DNA from: Hominisplanchenecus faecis
GTDB taxonomy: Bacteria > Bacillota > Clostridia > Lachnospirales > Lachnospiraceae
Assembly: GCF_020687205.1 (NCBI RefSeq)
Contig: NZ_JAJEQE010000009.1
Location: 1 to 64,000, forward strand
DNA: 64,000 nucleotides
Direction of reading: 5' to 3'
The notes beneath the pieces are model-generated. The model was not told the DNA's origin. It ran no database searches and saw only the letters and a list, made by a program, of their open reading frames with translations. Below are positions 17,916-25,221 of the stretch, in pieces (position 1 is the stretch's first letter; every line of letters begins with the position of its first letter). Made by a program: the position numbers and the translations under genes.

Positions 17916-19742
17916 ATGCCATATTACGATCACGACAAGGATTATCCCTTTGCCGCCTTTATCACCAATCTTGGGAAGTACAATGAGGGCGAGCTTGTGG
18001 GCGAGTGGGTGAAGTTTCCCACCACCGCCGAGGAATTGAAAGAAGTGTTTAAGCGTATCGGGATTGGCCAGAAGGATGACTTCGGCCAGCCCTATGAGGA
18101 ATGGTTCATCACGGACTATGATTGCTATGTGGACGGTCTTTACAGTAAGCTGGGTGAATATGAAAATCTGGACGAGCTGAATTATCTGGCATCGAAGCTG
18201 GATGAAATGAGCGAAAGCGAATACGCACAGTTTCAGGCCGGTATGGAAATGGGCGACCATTGCGGCAGCCTGCAGGAGATCATCAACCTCACCGAGAATC
18301 TGGATTGCTATGAGGTTTACCCCGATATCCATGACTATGACGATCTGGGCCGCTATTACATCGAAGAACTGGACGTTATGCAGGTGCCAGAGCATTTGCA
18401 GAATTACATCGACTATGAGGCCTACGGCCGGGACGTTGCGTTGGAGGAAAACGGCACCTTCACGAATCAGGGCTATGTGCGTGATACGGGTGACAGTTTC
18501 CATGAGTATTACGACGGTGAGCGCGGCAGTATCCCCGATGAGTACCGGGTGATGACCTTCCAGGATGACCTTCCCGAAGAAGAAAAATCCGAGTGGGCTA
18601 TGGATATCGCCTTTGACATGGATGAGTTTTTCCGTCAGAACGATCCGCAGTATGCGGCGGAGCACCCAGAGGCGCACGCCGCAAAGGAAGAACTTTACGA
18701 AAAGCTGATGGCAGGACGCATTTCCGCTCTGGATGAAAAGCTGGCGGCGCTGGGGCAGACGCAGGAGGACTATCTTCCTTCGGAGATCGAAAAATTCAAG
18801 GACGCCACGGGCTATGAGGAATTTCTTGATTTTGATCCGGCGGAGGTCAAGGCCGCTTTGGATGACCCGGAGAAGTCCCATGCGGATGAAATGCTGTCCG
18901 CTGCGGAGAAGGTTGCCTCGGAAAAGATGACTGTGCTTGTAGTAGAGCCTATGAAGGAACCCTATGTGAAGGAGATCGACCCCGACCTTCATTCCCTGCA
19001 GGCAGAGGTTGGCGGTGATATTGGAGCGACTTATCCTTATTCTGACCCGGTGGCGCTGGTCTGCAATGATGAAGGCAAGCTCATCGGGCTTGATCTGAAC
19101 CGTGGGCTGCGGGATGAAAATGGAGAAATTTATGATATCGTAGCAGGGACTTTCCTGGTGGTTGGACTTGGTGAGGAAGATTTTGCGTCCCTGTCCCCGG
19201 AACTGATTCAGAAATACACGGAACAGTTCAAAACGCCGGAACGATTTATGCAGATCAATGGCAATATCGTCGTTCTCCCTGTCCCGGCAGAGAAACAAGA
19301 CCTCGCTTTTCTTCCAGACCGTTTTGAAACTGGCGAACGTGTGCAGACACCGAGGGGCAGCTTTCAGGTGACGGCTATGAGCCGGGAGCAGATGGAGGCA
19401 GCCGGTTACGGTGTCCACCATATTTCCGATGATAGAAAGTACCTTATCATGGGAAACGGCACACGGGCCTTTGCCGTGGCAGCGGAGCAGCCGGAAAAGG
19501 ACAATCCTCTCCGCACGGCAGAAATGACGCTGGAGGATGACTACGGCATGATCGACGGCGTTATCAACAACGGCAGACGCGGCGAGGAACTGGAGAAGGC
19601 GCAGGAACACGCGGAGCAGACGAAGCCGGAGAAGCCTTCCATCCGTGAGCGGTTAGAGGACGCCAAACGGGAGTGTGCCGAGCATAAGCCACCGGAGGGC
19701 AAGAAGCCCGGCCGTGATGTGCCGGAGCATGACTGCCTATGA
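17916..19742 (+). CDS. ArdA antirestriction protein fused to DUF3849/DUF3846-type domains
   Basis: A 608-residue fusion. Residues about 1-195 are ArdA (FAAFITNLGKYNEGELVGEWVKFP...VDGLYSKLGEYENLDELNYLASKL...NYIDYEAYGRDVALEENGTFTNQGY), an acidic DNA mimic that inhibits type I restriction enzymes. The middle (about 225-300) resembles DUF3849, and about 340-450 resembles DUF3846 (TVLVVEPMKEPYVKEIDPDLHSLQAEVGG...CNDEGKLIGLDLNRGL). The last part ends with KPSIRERLEDAKRECAE (19632-19682). Such fusions are common in ICEs of gut Firmicutes. It starts 12 bases after the previous gene with GGAGG upstream. Domain limits beyond ArdA are approximate. Confidence 0.85.
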   Translation: MPYYDHDKDYPFAAFITNLGKYNEGELVGEWVKFPTTAEELKEVFKRIGIGQKDDFGQPYEEWFITDYDCYVDGLYSKLGEYENLDELNYLASKLDEMSESEYAQFQAGMEMGDHCGSLQEIINLTENLDCYEVYPDIHDYDDLGRYYIEELDVMQVPEHLQNYIDYEAYGRDVALEENGTFTNQGYVRDTGDSFHEYYDGERGSIPDEYRVMTFQDDLPEEEKSEWAMDIAFDMDEFFRQNDPQYAAEHPEAHAAKEELYEKLMAGRISALDEKLAALGQTQEDYLPSEIEKFKDATGYEEFLDFDPAEVKAALDDPEKSHADEMLSAAEKVASEKMTVLVVEPMKEPYVKEIDPDLHSLQAEVGGDIGATYPYSDPVALVCNDEGKLIGLDLNRGLRDENGEIYDIVAGTFLVVGLGEEDFASLSPELIQKYTEQFKTPERFMQINGNIVVLPVPAEKQDLAFLPDRFETGERVQTPRGSFQVTAMSREQMEAAGYGVHHISDDRKYLIMGNGTRAFAVAAEQPEKDNPLRTAEMTLEDDYGMIDGVINNGRRGEELEKAQEHAEQTKPEKPSIRERLEDAKRECAEHKPPEGKKPGRDVPEHDCL

Positions 19743-19936
19743 GCCGAAGCAAGAAATGGCGGCTGGAATGGGCGTTCTTCCTGGGTGACAACGGCAGGCG
19801 GCAGTATAACCATATCTGTAAAAAATGTGTTCACGGCTGCAAGCAGAGTTTCCGGGCGTGTCTGGTCGCTTGTCCGCATTACAGTTCCAAACGGTCTAAA
19901 ATCTGTGAGGATATGGGTGGAAAAAACACAGAATAA
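19739..19936 (+). CDS. Small Cys-rich ICE protein
   Basis: A 65-residue basic protein with six Cys in the middle (ICKKCVHGCKQSFRACLVACPHY), spaced like a small zinc-binding or Fe-S knuckle. It starts in the ATGA overlap with the ArdA-fusion stop, so it is translationally coupled and the last gene of the plus-strand operon before a terminator. I do not recognise the family; the Cys pattern supports a real protein rather than a chance frame. Confidence 0.55.
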   Translation: MSRSKKWRLEWAFFLGDNGRRQYNHICKKCVHGCKQSFRACLVACPHYSSKRSKICEDMGGKNTE

Positions 19937-20391
19937 TTCCCTGTATCCGTATTTTCAAAGGGAGCCTTTATGATTTTTCATGTGTCGGTCTGCTTGCTGG
20001 CACATGAAGAAAAAGGCTTGATTTCAGACACTTTCTGTCACGCAAAACGGGAGTACAGCTTTTCGGTTCATCCGATTGGCTGTACTCCCGCTTTTTCTTT
20101 TTGCTATCATCAAATTACTTTAACACGGTTCTGTTGTTTGAACAGGGGTACAAATTGTACCTCCGTTGAAAAGGAATTTCCATAGTATTTTCTCATTAGG
20201 ATTGGATAGGAAAGGATGGATAGCCGCCGCAGTAGGCGTTGTGGGAATGTGTGTAAACTGCCAGAATTGTGAGGCTGTGGGAAAGCTGTTTGCAGACTTG
20301 TGGGAAAAGGCTTGTCTTTTTCCATCAGGTTGTGAATGGCTTTTCCATCGGCACGAGCGGCAGTTTTCCATATTTCCATGACGCAAGAAAA
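19937..20391. other. Gene-free stretch between convergent ICE transcripts
   Basis: This 455-base stretch holds the operon terminator (20048-20096) and no frame that I trust. A minus-strand 89-codon frame at 20110-20379 has no ribosome site and unusual composition. The sequence is low in obvious motifs. It separates the plus-strand transfer operon from the minus-strand DUF6050 and mobilization genes. Confidence 0.5.
20048..20096 (+). terminator. Terminator of the transfer operon
   Basis: Perfect 12-base arms CGGGAGTACAGC (20048-20059) and GCTGTACTCCCG (20079-20090) with a 19-base loop, followed by a T-rich tail (CTTTTTCTTTTT). It ends the long plus-strand transfer operon. Confidence 0.85.
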
Positions 20392-20724
20392 TCATCCAAC
20401 GATCAGCCGGTACACCGTCAGCGGCACATACCACACCGCCACAATAAGCCGCCAGGCCAGAACGAAACCGCCGATTACACCGCCGATAATAAAGTTCAAT
20501 GCAAACAAGGCGATCCCTCCACCCAGGGAGCCGCCGCCCGGCACGATCCAGAGGCACATCCGATGGAGGCCAAACGGCAGCCCGCAGAGTATCCAGAGCC
20601 ATACATAGTCAACCTCTCCGTTCTTCACGCAGGCAGATTTGAAGATACAATACAGGATCAGTGCCACGGTCACGGGCAATACGCTTTTGAAGAAAAATGC
20701 TTTGATTGCTTCGCTTCTTGTCAT
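20392..20724 (-). CDS. DUF6050-like integral membrane protein
   Basis: A 110-residue membrane protein with three or four hydrophobic segments (FFFKSVLPVTVALILYCIF, DYVWLWILCGLPFGLHRMCLW, GIALFALNFIIGGVIGGFVLAWRLIVAVWYVPL). Families of this type (DUF6050) are found next to the relaxase in Tn1549-type elements; function unknown. I chose the ATG at 20724 (MTRSEAIKAFF) because AGAAGG lies about 8 bases upstream; a start at 20751 would put that site inside the gene. It is downstream of the relaxase on the same strand, 71 bases away, so probably co-transcribed with mobilization genes. Confidence 0.68.
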   Translation of the reverse strand: MTRSEAIKAFFFKSVLPVTVALILYCIFKSACVKNGEVDYVWLWILCGLPFGLHRMCLWIVPGGGSLGGGIALFALNFIIGGVIGGFVLAWRLIVAVWYVPLTVYRLIVG

Positions 20725-20795
20725 CGGTAAAACCTTCTTTCGCAGCTCCATTATACAGGATGCCGGGAGCTGCGCCCAGCGTCTTTCAGAGAAAA

Positions 20796-22139
20796 TTATT
20801 CAAGTTCATGTCGCCGCTGTTGTTCCTGTTCCTTTGGAACGGTCAGTAGTGCATCTACATTCTGTTTAACAGTATCGTATTCCTGGGCTTCGGTTCTTGC
20901 GGTTTTGTACTCCGCAAGAAGGTGTTCCTTTTCTGCGCTGAGAGTGGCAAGCTCCGTTTTCATGCTTTCTGTTGTCGGCAGCGGTACAGCCCCCAGCCGT
21001 TTCAATTCTCTGGCGGCCGCTTCAAAAAGGATGATCTCGCTCTCATGCCCCCGCAGGAGCTTTTCTTTATCATTCGATTTACGGTATCGGTCATAAAGCG
21101 GCTTTAGCTGACGGTAAGTTTCAGCGTGCTTCATCACAAGGGCAAGTTCGGCACTTCTACTTTCTATCCGCTTGATTTCTGCATGAGCGGTATCCCTGCG
21201 TGCGGATACTGCGTTCAATTTGCTTTCCAGTTCTCCATAACTGCTTATCCCGTGTTCCGTCAGGAAATTCATGGTCTTGGCGGCCTGTTTCAGATTGTTC
21301 AGCTTCGCCCAATGGGTGAAGCCTGCACTCTGCTGTGCCTTGATGTTGTTCTGGATATCAATGAGTAGACTGATCTTTCCGTTCCGCTGTTTTGGCTGGT
21401 GGGAAGGTCTGGATCGTCCGGCGATCCGGGCGGCAAGGGCTTCTTCGGTGTAGTCAACCCCCAGCGTTTTCAGACGGGTGAACCGTTCCTGATCCGGTGC
21501 TCTGGCAGAGATATACTTGCCGCGCTTGATCTCATAACCTTCTCTCTGCAGGCGGCGAAGCAGTTCTTCCAGGTTGGAACAGGCTGGCAGGAGCCGGTCG
21601 ATGGCCGCTTTCAGCTTTGCCTTATAGCTGGTGCCGTTCTGCGTAGCCTGATGTTCAATATAGCTCTTGCCCTTGTCCTGTCCAGGAATAATGACAGACA
21701 GACCATGTTCCTTGCAAAGCCGGTCGGAGGTGCGGCGGATATCGTGATAGCTTCGCTTGTTGGAATGATAGTGTTTATGATCCGCAAAGCTGACCGCATT
21801 GAAAATCAGGTGGTTATGAACATGATCTTTGTCTATATGGGTGGTAAGTACAAATTCATACTTGCCGCCCAGGATTTCTTTTGCAAGCTCCATGCCGATC
21901 TCATGGGCTTGTTCCGGCGTAACCTCCCCAGGCTGAAAGGCTTGGATCAGGTGACGGCCCAGGTTCGTTCCCTTGTCGATGGCATGGCAGCGGGTCCAGG
22001 AAAATTCGATATCCGCAGTTTCGGCGGCACAGCCATAGGAAGAAACAAGCAGCTTTCCGTCCGTCTTTTCCGGGTTGCAGATATAGTCAATGGCTGCTTT
22101 CAGCGTTGATTTGATAGGATGTGTCTTTGTAACTGCCAT
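20796..22139 (-). CDS. MobA/VirD2-type relaxase
   Basis: A 447-residue relaxase that nicks the element at oriT and pilots the strand into the recipient. The N-terminal domain (about 1-220) carries the catalytic Tyr candidate in AIDYICNPEKT, and the three-His metal motif in THIDKDHVHNHLIFN (about residue 100). The C-terminal half is coiled-coil (ESRSAELALVMKHAETYRQLKPLYDRYRK...). It belongs to the MOBP-like group common in Tn1549-type elements. It overlaps mobC by 40 bases, indicating one operon. Confidence 0.92.
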   Translation of the reverse strand: MAVTKTHPIKSTLKAAIDYICNPEKTDGKLLVSSYGCAAETADIEFSWTRCHAIDKGTNLGRHLIQAFQPGEVTPEQAHEIGMELAKEILGGKYEFVLTTHIDKDHVHNHLIFNAVSFADHKHYHSNKRSYHDIRRTSDRLCKEHGLSVIIPGQDKGKSYIEHQATQNGTSYKAKLKAAIDRLLPACSNLEELLRRLQREGYEIKRGKYISARAPDQERFTRLKTLGVDYTEEALAARIAGRSRPSHQPKQRNGKISLLIDIQNNIKAQQSAGFTHWAKLNNLKQAAKTMNFLTEHGISSYGELESKLNAVSARRDTAHAEIKRIESRSAELALVMKHAETYRQLKPLYDRYRKSNDKEKLLRGHESEIILFEAAARELKRLGAVPLPTTESMKTELATLSAEKEHLLAEYKTARTEAQEYDTVKQNVDALLTVPKEQEQQRRHELE

Positions 22140-22429
22140 ATCTCGTCCAGCCTTTCCCGTATCTCGTCCATATCGGCCTGATACGCAGGACCTCCGGCGT
22201 TGATCCGCTTGGCTATCTGGTTGATGTTCCTGCCGATGGCGGACAGTTCCGAGGTAAACGCTTTGATCTCCGTGGTGTCGGTGTAGATGATATACCCGTC
22301 AATCGCCATCTTTCGGAGGTAGGCGCCATATCTGCGTGTCGGTAACTGGCTCATTTTTTCGTCTATGAGCCGTTTTTCATCCTCCGTGACATAGAATTTC
22401 ATTTGAATATTCCGCTTTCGGTTTGCCAT
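22100..22429 (-). CDS. mobC: MobC-type relaxosome accessory protein
   Basis: A 109-residue basic protein of the plasmid mobilization MobC family. Residues about 1-45 (RKRNIQMKFYVTEDEKRLIDEKMSQL) look like a ribbon-helix-helix DNA-binding unit. The C-terminal half has the MobC signature (ELSAIGRNINQIAKRIN). It binds oriT and helps the relaxase melt and nick DNA. Start: ATG at 22429 with GGAGG 6 bases upstream; a longer frame reaching 22522 lacks a ribosome site and would read through the probable oriT. Confidence 0.85.
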   Translation of the reverse strand: MANRKRNIQMKFYVTEDEKRLIDEKMSQLPTRRYGAYLRKMAIDGYIIYTDTTEIKAFTSELSAIGRNINQIAKRINAGGPAYQADMDEIRERLDEIWQLQRHILSNQR

Positions 22430-22441
22430 TCGCCGCCTCCG

Positions 22442-22575
22442 TTCTTCATAAGGGTTTGGGACTATCCCAACAAGCAATTTTGAATTTCCGGGTAAGGGAC
22501 CTGAAAATCTCAAAATTCGCAAGCGGGTACTCGCTTGCTGTGCTTGCTACCGTATCTTATCCCTACTTATAAAGC
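22442..22575. promoter_or_regulatory. Candidate oriT upstream of mobC
   Basis: The gap between mobC and the XRE regulator holds an inverted repeat (GCAAGCG at 22519-22525, CGCTTGC at 22532-22538, loop GGTACT) with a second partial CTTGC copy at 22544-22548. Next to it is a pyrimidine-rich stretch (TATCTTATCCCTAC). Location just upstream of mobC-relaxase and the hairpin fit an origin of transfer; the nick site is not identified. Confidence 0.45.
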
Positions 22576-22623
22576 GTTTCGGAAACCTCAAAATGCCCGC
22601 AAAATAAGAAAAACAGAGGATGT

Positions 22624-22992
22624 TCAGACACCCTCCGTTTCTTCATTCGGCTTTTCAATTTTTAAGGCCCCGTCAATGGCACCCTCCACGATAGGCAAAT
22701 ACTGTTCCGGGCAGAGCTTTAACTTCTGTCCGACCCGCTGGCGCAGCTCGCTTTCCTCTCGCATGACCTCTGGATTGAAATATCTCTCCATCGGCAGGCC
22801 GCAGATTTTTACAAGCTGTATGATGACCGGCAGGCTGGGGATCGTGCCCTCGTTTTCAATGTTGGCAAGATACCTGGTATCAATATTCACCTTTTCGGCT
22901 AAATCTTTTCGTGCAAGGTTCTTCGCCTTCCGTGCTTCTTTTACATCTGCACCGAAGGTTTCAAAGCCAGGGCAGTCTTTCACTTTTGCCAT
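22624..22992 (-). CDS. XRE-family transcriptional regulator
   Basis: A 122-residue regulator. Residues about 14-75 are a lambda-repressor-type helix-turn-helix (VKEARKAKNLARKDLAEKVNIDTRYLANIENEGTIPSLPVIIQLVKICGL), and the C-terminal part (residues 76-122) is a short helical segment. It is on the same strand as mobC and the relaxase but separated by the candidate oriT. It is divergent from the small HTH gene at 23134, so it may control the mobilization genes or that divergent promoter. The 141-base region between them (22993-23133) is AT-rich and would hold both promoters. Confidence 0.85.
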   Translation of the reverse strand: MAKVKDCPGFETFGADVKEARKAKNLARKDLAEKVNIDTRYLANIENEGTIPSLPVIIQLVKICGLPMERYFNPEVMREESELRQRVGQKLKLCPEQYLPIVEGAIDGALKIEKPNEETEGV

Positions 22993-23133
22993 TCAACATC
23001 ACCCACATACATTCTATATTTCATAGTTTGCGCGTGGAATGATGTGATATCCATTCTGACTACATTTTATAATTCATATCTTTAACCTTGTATTCTTCGA
23101 GCAGACGAAATATAATATTTTAGGAGGTGCAAA

Positions 23134-23313
23134 ATGGACTATATAACATTAAAAGAGGCAAGCCAAAAATGGAATGTTACGCCGCGCCAGATAAATTATT
23201 TGTGTACATCTGGGCGCATCCCCGGTGCTGTAAAAATGGCGACGATTTGGCTTATTCCTAAAAATGCAGAGAAGCCAGTAGACAGGCGGAGAAAAGAAAA
23301 CAAATCTCAGTGA
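23134..23313 (+). CDS. Small HTH_17/MerR-like DNA-binding protein
   Basis: A 59-residue protein (MDYITLKEASQKWNVTPRQINYLCTSGRIPGAVKM...) made almost only of a winged helix-turn-helix: helix 1 YITLKEASQKW, recognition helix TPRQINYLCTSG, wing RIPGAVKMATIWLIP. A strong TAGGAGG lies 8 bases upstream of the ATG. It is distinct in sequence from the two excisionase-like proteins of this element. Proteins like this occur in ICE cargo regions and are annotated as helix-turn-helix or DNA-binding proteins. Its stop codon TGA is the first part of the promoter-operator preceding the response regulator. Confidence 0.75.
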   Translation: MDYITLKEASQKWNVTPRQINYLCTSGRIPGAVKMATIWLIPKNAEKPVDRRRKENKSQ

Positions 23314-23343
23314 GGTTTCTGTGACATTTGGGTGCTACACTGA
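23311..23343 (+). promoter_or_regulatory. Operator-promoter of the two-component operon (copy 1)
   Basis: TGAGGTTTCTGTGACATTTG (23311-23330) followed by TACACT as a possible -10 at 23336-23341. The same motif recurs at 25159 and 28679 (TGACATTTCTGTGAGG-TTG with a -10 at the same distance), so it is probably the response-regulator target and gives autoregulation. Confidence 0.6.
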
Positions 23344-23363
23344 AATTGAAGGAGTGTGATACC

Positions 23364-24050
23364 ATGCGAATTTTAGTAGTCGAGGATGATCGGCTTTTGA
23401 ATAATACTTTATGCTATAACTTGAATACTGCGGGCTATGTTGTGGACTCTGCCCTGACAAAATCAGCAGCCAGTGATTTTCTGACCAAGCAGGACTATGA
23501 TCTGATCGTGCTGGATGTAAACCTGCCGGATGGGAACGGCTTTGATTTCTGCCGTGAGGTAAAAGAACGCCGGCCGGATACGGCGGTAATCTTCCTGACC
23601 GCAAATGATATGGAGAGCGATATGCTCAAAGGCTATGAGCTGGGCGCAGAGGACTATGTGACCAAGCCATTTCCTATGAGCGTCTTTCAAAAAAAGCTGT
23701 CCGTAGTGCTGGGGCGGCTGGCGAAACAGTCTGGCGGCGGTGATAGCTATGAGGACGGTGCGCTGTCCATCAATTTCTCGGAGATGACGGCTTCCCTGTC
23801 CGGTAAGGCGCTGGTGTTCACTCCGCTGGAATACCGGCTGTTGAAAATCCTGACCAAAAATCCGCAGAATGTTTTGACAAGGCAGGTGCTGCTTGAAAAG
23901 CTGTGGGATGCCGATGGGAACTTTGTGGATGAACACGCCCTGACCGCGGCTATCAGCCGGGTGCGGAATAAAATTGAAACGGATGGACGCCAGTACATCA
24001 AGACGGTGTACGGCATGGGCTATATGTGGATCGGAGGGGCGCTCAAATGA
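23364..24050 (+). CDS. OmpR-family response regulator of the ABC-transporter module
   Basis: A 228-residue response regulator. The receiver domain (about 1-115) begins RILVVEDDRLLNNTL and contains the phospho-acceptor Asp in DLIVLDVNLPDG, a Thr in VIFLTAND, and a Lys in YVTKPF. The C-terminal winged helix (about 130-225) has EYRLLKILTKNPQNVLTRQVLLEKLW and TVYGMGYMW. ATG at 23364 follows AAGGAGTG; an upstream frame from 23328 lacks a ribosome site. It is coupled to the kinase by an ATGA overlap and probably activates the downstream ABC genes through the repeated operator. Confidence 0.93.
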   Translation: MRILVVEDDRLLNNTLCYNLNTAGYVVDSALTKSAASDFLTKQDYDLIVLDVNLPDGNGFDFCREVKERRPDTAVIFLTANDMESDMLKGYELGAEDYVTKPFPMSVFQKKLSVVLGRLAKQSGGGDSYEDGALSINFSEMTASLSGKALVFTPLEYRLLKILTKNPQNVLTRQVLLEKLWDADGNFVDEHALTAAISRVRNKIETDGRQYIKTVYGMGYMWIGGALK

Positions 24051-25078
24051 ATATGCGAAAACTCTCCATCAATAAAGCCTGCGTTCTTTTGGGAACGCTT
24101 TTGCTGCTGGCAGTGGGCGCAGTCTGCACCACTGTTTATCTACTGACCCGGAATATAATCGCTGTCCGGTGTGTGTTCCTGTTCAGCCTCTTTGTGCTGC
24201 TCTGCGTCATCTTCTTTGTGGCGCTGATCCGCTGGAAGCTGGTTCAGTTCTCCGATGCCTTTTGTGGTCAGATGGATGATATGCTCTCCGAAAATATGCA
24301 GCCGAAGCAGACGACCTGCGAAGAAAGCCTGTTCTACAAAATCAACTATCGGCTGGGGCGGCTATATGAAGTCATGCAGGAAAATAAAAACAGCATCGCA
24401 AAGGAACGGACTGACCTGCAAGAGCTGATCTCTGACATCTCTCATCAGGTCAAGACCCCGATTGCCAACTTGAAAATGATCAACAACACGCTGCTTGAAA
24501 ATGAGGTTCCTCCGCAGAAGCAAAAGGAATTTCTGACAGCCCAGGCCAGCCAGCTTGATAAGCTGGACTTCCTCATGCAAGCCATGATTAAAACCTCCCG
24601 ACTGGAAACGGGAGTCATTTCGCTGGAGCAGAGACAGCAGCCGATTTACGATACCCTTGCCGCTGCCCTAGGCGGGATTTTGCTCAATGCCGAAAAGAAA
24701 AAGATAGATGTGCAGGTGGAATGCCCGGAGCATTTGGATGCACGCCATGATAGAAAATGGACAAGCGAAGCCCTGTTCAACATTCTGGATAATGCTGTGA
24801 AATACACCCCGGCAGGCGGGCAGATCCGTGTGTCGGTGGAAGGCCGGGAAATGTATGTGAAGATCGACATTGCCGATACCGGCATCGGCATTTCAGAGCA
24901 GCACCAGGGGACGATTTTCAAGCGGTTTTATCGGGAAGATGTGGTGCATGATGTGGACGGTATTGGAATCGGTCTGTATCTGGCCCGTGAGATTGTGACC
25001 TTGCAGGGCGGTTATATCCGGGTAGCGTCTGAGGTTGGGAAAGGCTCAACCTTTTCTGTTTTCCTGCTCCGAAAGTAG
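24047..25078 (+). CDS. Intramembrane-sensing histidine kinase (BceS-like)
   Basis: A 343-residue kinase. Two membrane segments at about residues 14-35 and 40-63 are separated by only a few residues, the layout of intramembrane-sensing kinases that take their signal from a partner ABC permease. HisKA motif: LISDISHQVKTPIANL; N box: NILDNAVKYTP; G boxes: IADTGIGI and GIGLYLAREIV. It overlaps the response-regulator stop by 4 bases. With the ABC genes 140 bases downstream it forms a sensing and detoxification module, in known relatives for bacitracin, lantibiotics or other cell-wall-active peptides. Confidence 0.9.
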   Translation: MNMRKLSINKACVLLGTLLLLAVGAVCTTVYLLTRNIIAVRCVFLFSLFVLLCVIFFVALIRWKLVQFSDAFCGQMDDMLSENMQPKQTTCEESLFYKINYRLGRLYEVMQENKNSIAKERTDLQELISDISHQVKTPIANLKMINNTLLENEVPPQKQKEFLTAQASQLDKLDFLMQAMIKTSRLETGVISLEQRQQPIYDTLAAALGGILLNAEKKKIDVQVECPEHLDARHDRKWTSEALFNILDNAVKYTPAGGQIRVSVEGREMYVKIDIADTGIGISEQHQGTIFKRFYREDVVHDVDGIGIGLYLAREIVTLQGGYIRVASEVGKGSTFSVFLLRK

Positions 25079-25100
25079 AGTAAGCACACCCCGAAAATTG

Positions 25101-25190
25101 AAATGTCACAGATTCGTGACATTTGGGGCTGAATTTAGCGGAAATTTTTTGTGGCTCGTGACATTTCTGTGAGGTTTGGTCGTTACAATG
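25101..25190 (+). promoter_or_regulatory. Operator-promoter of the ABC operon (copy 2)
   Basis: An inverted repeat with arms AAATGTCAC (25101-25109) and GTGACATTT (25116-25124) is followed 35 bases later by TGACATTTCTGTGAGGTTTG (25159-25178) and a possible -10 TTACAAT (25183-25189). This layout recurs at 28621-28709 with compensatory changes in both arms, indicating a dimer-binding site for the response regulator. Confidence 0.7.
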
Positions 25191-25221
25191 GGTTTATCAA
25201 AAAGAAAGGATGGTGTTCTCT

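Noticed and set aside
17421-19610. Long minus-strand open frame (729 codons) opposite the ArdA genes
   Set aside because: Shadow of two well-supported plus-strand genes; no recognisable domain, and low-complexity hydrophobic and His-rich sequence.
20110-20379. Minus-strand 89-codon frame in the gap after the transfer operon
   Set aside because: No ribosome site, odd composition, and it lies downstream of two converging transcripts.
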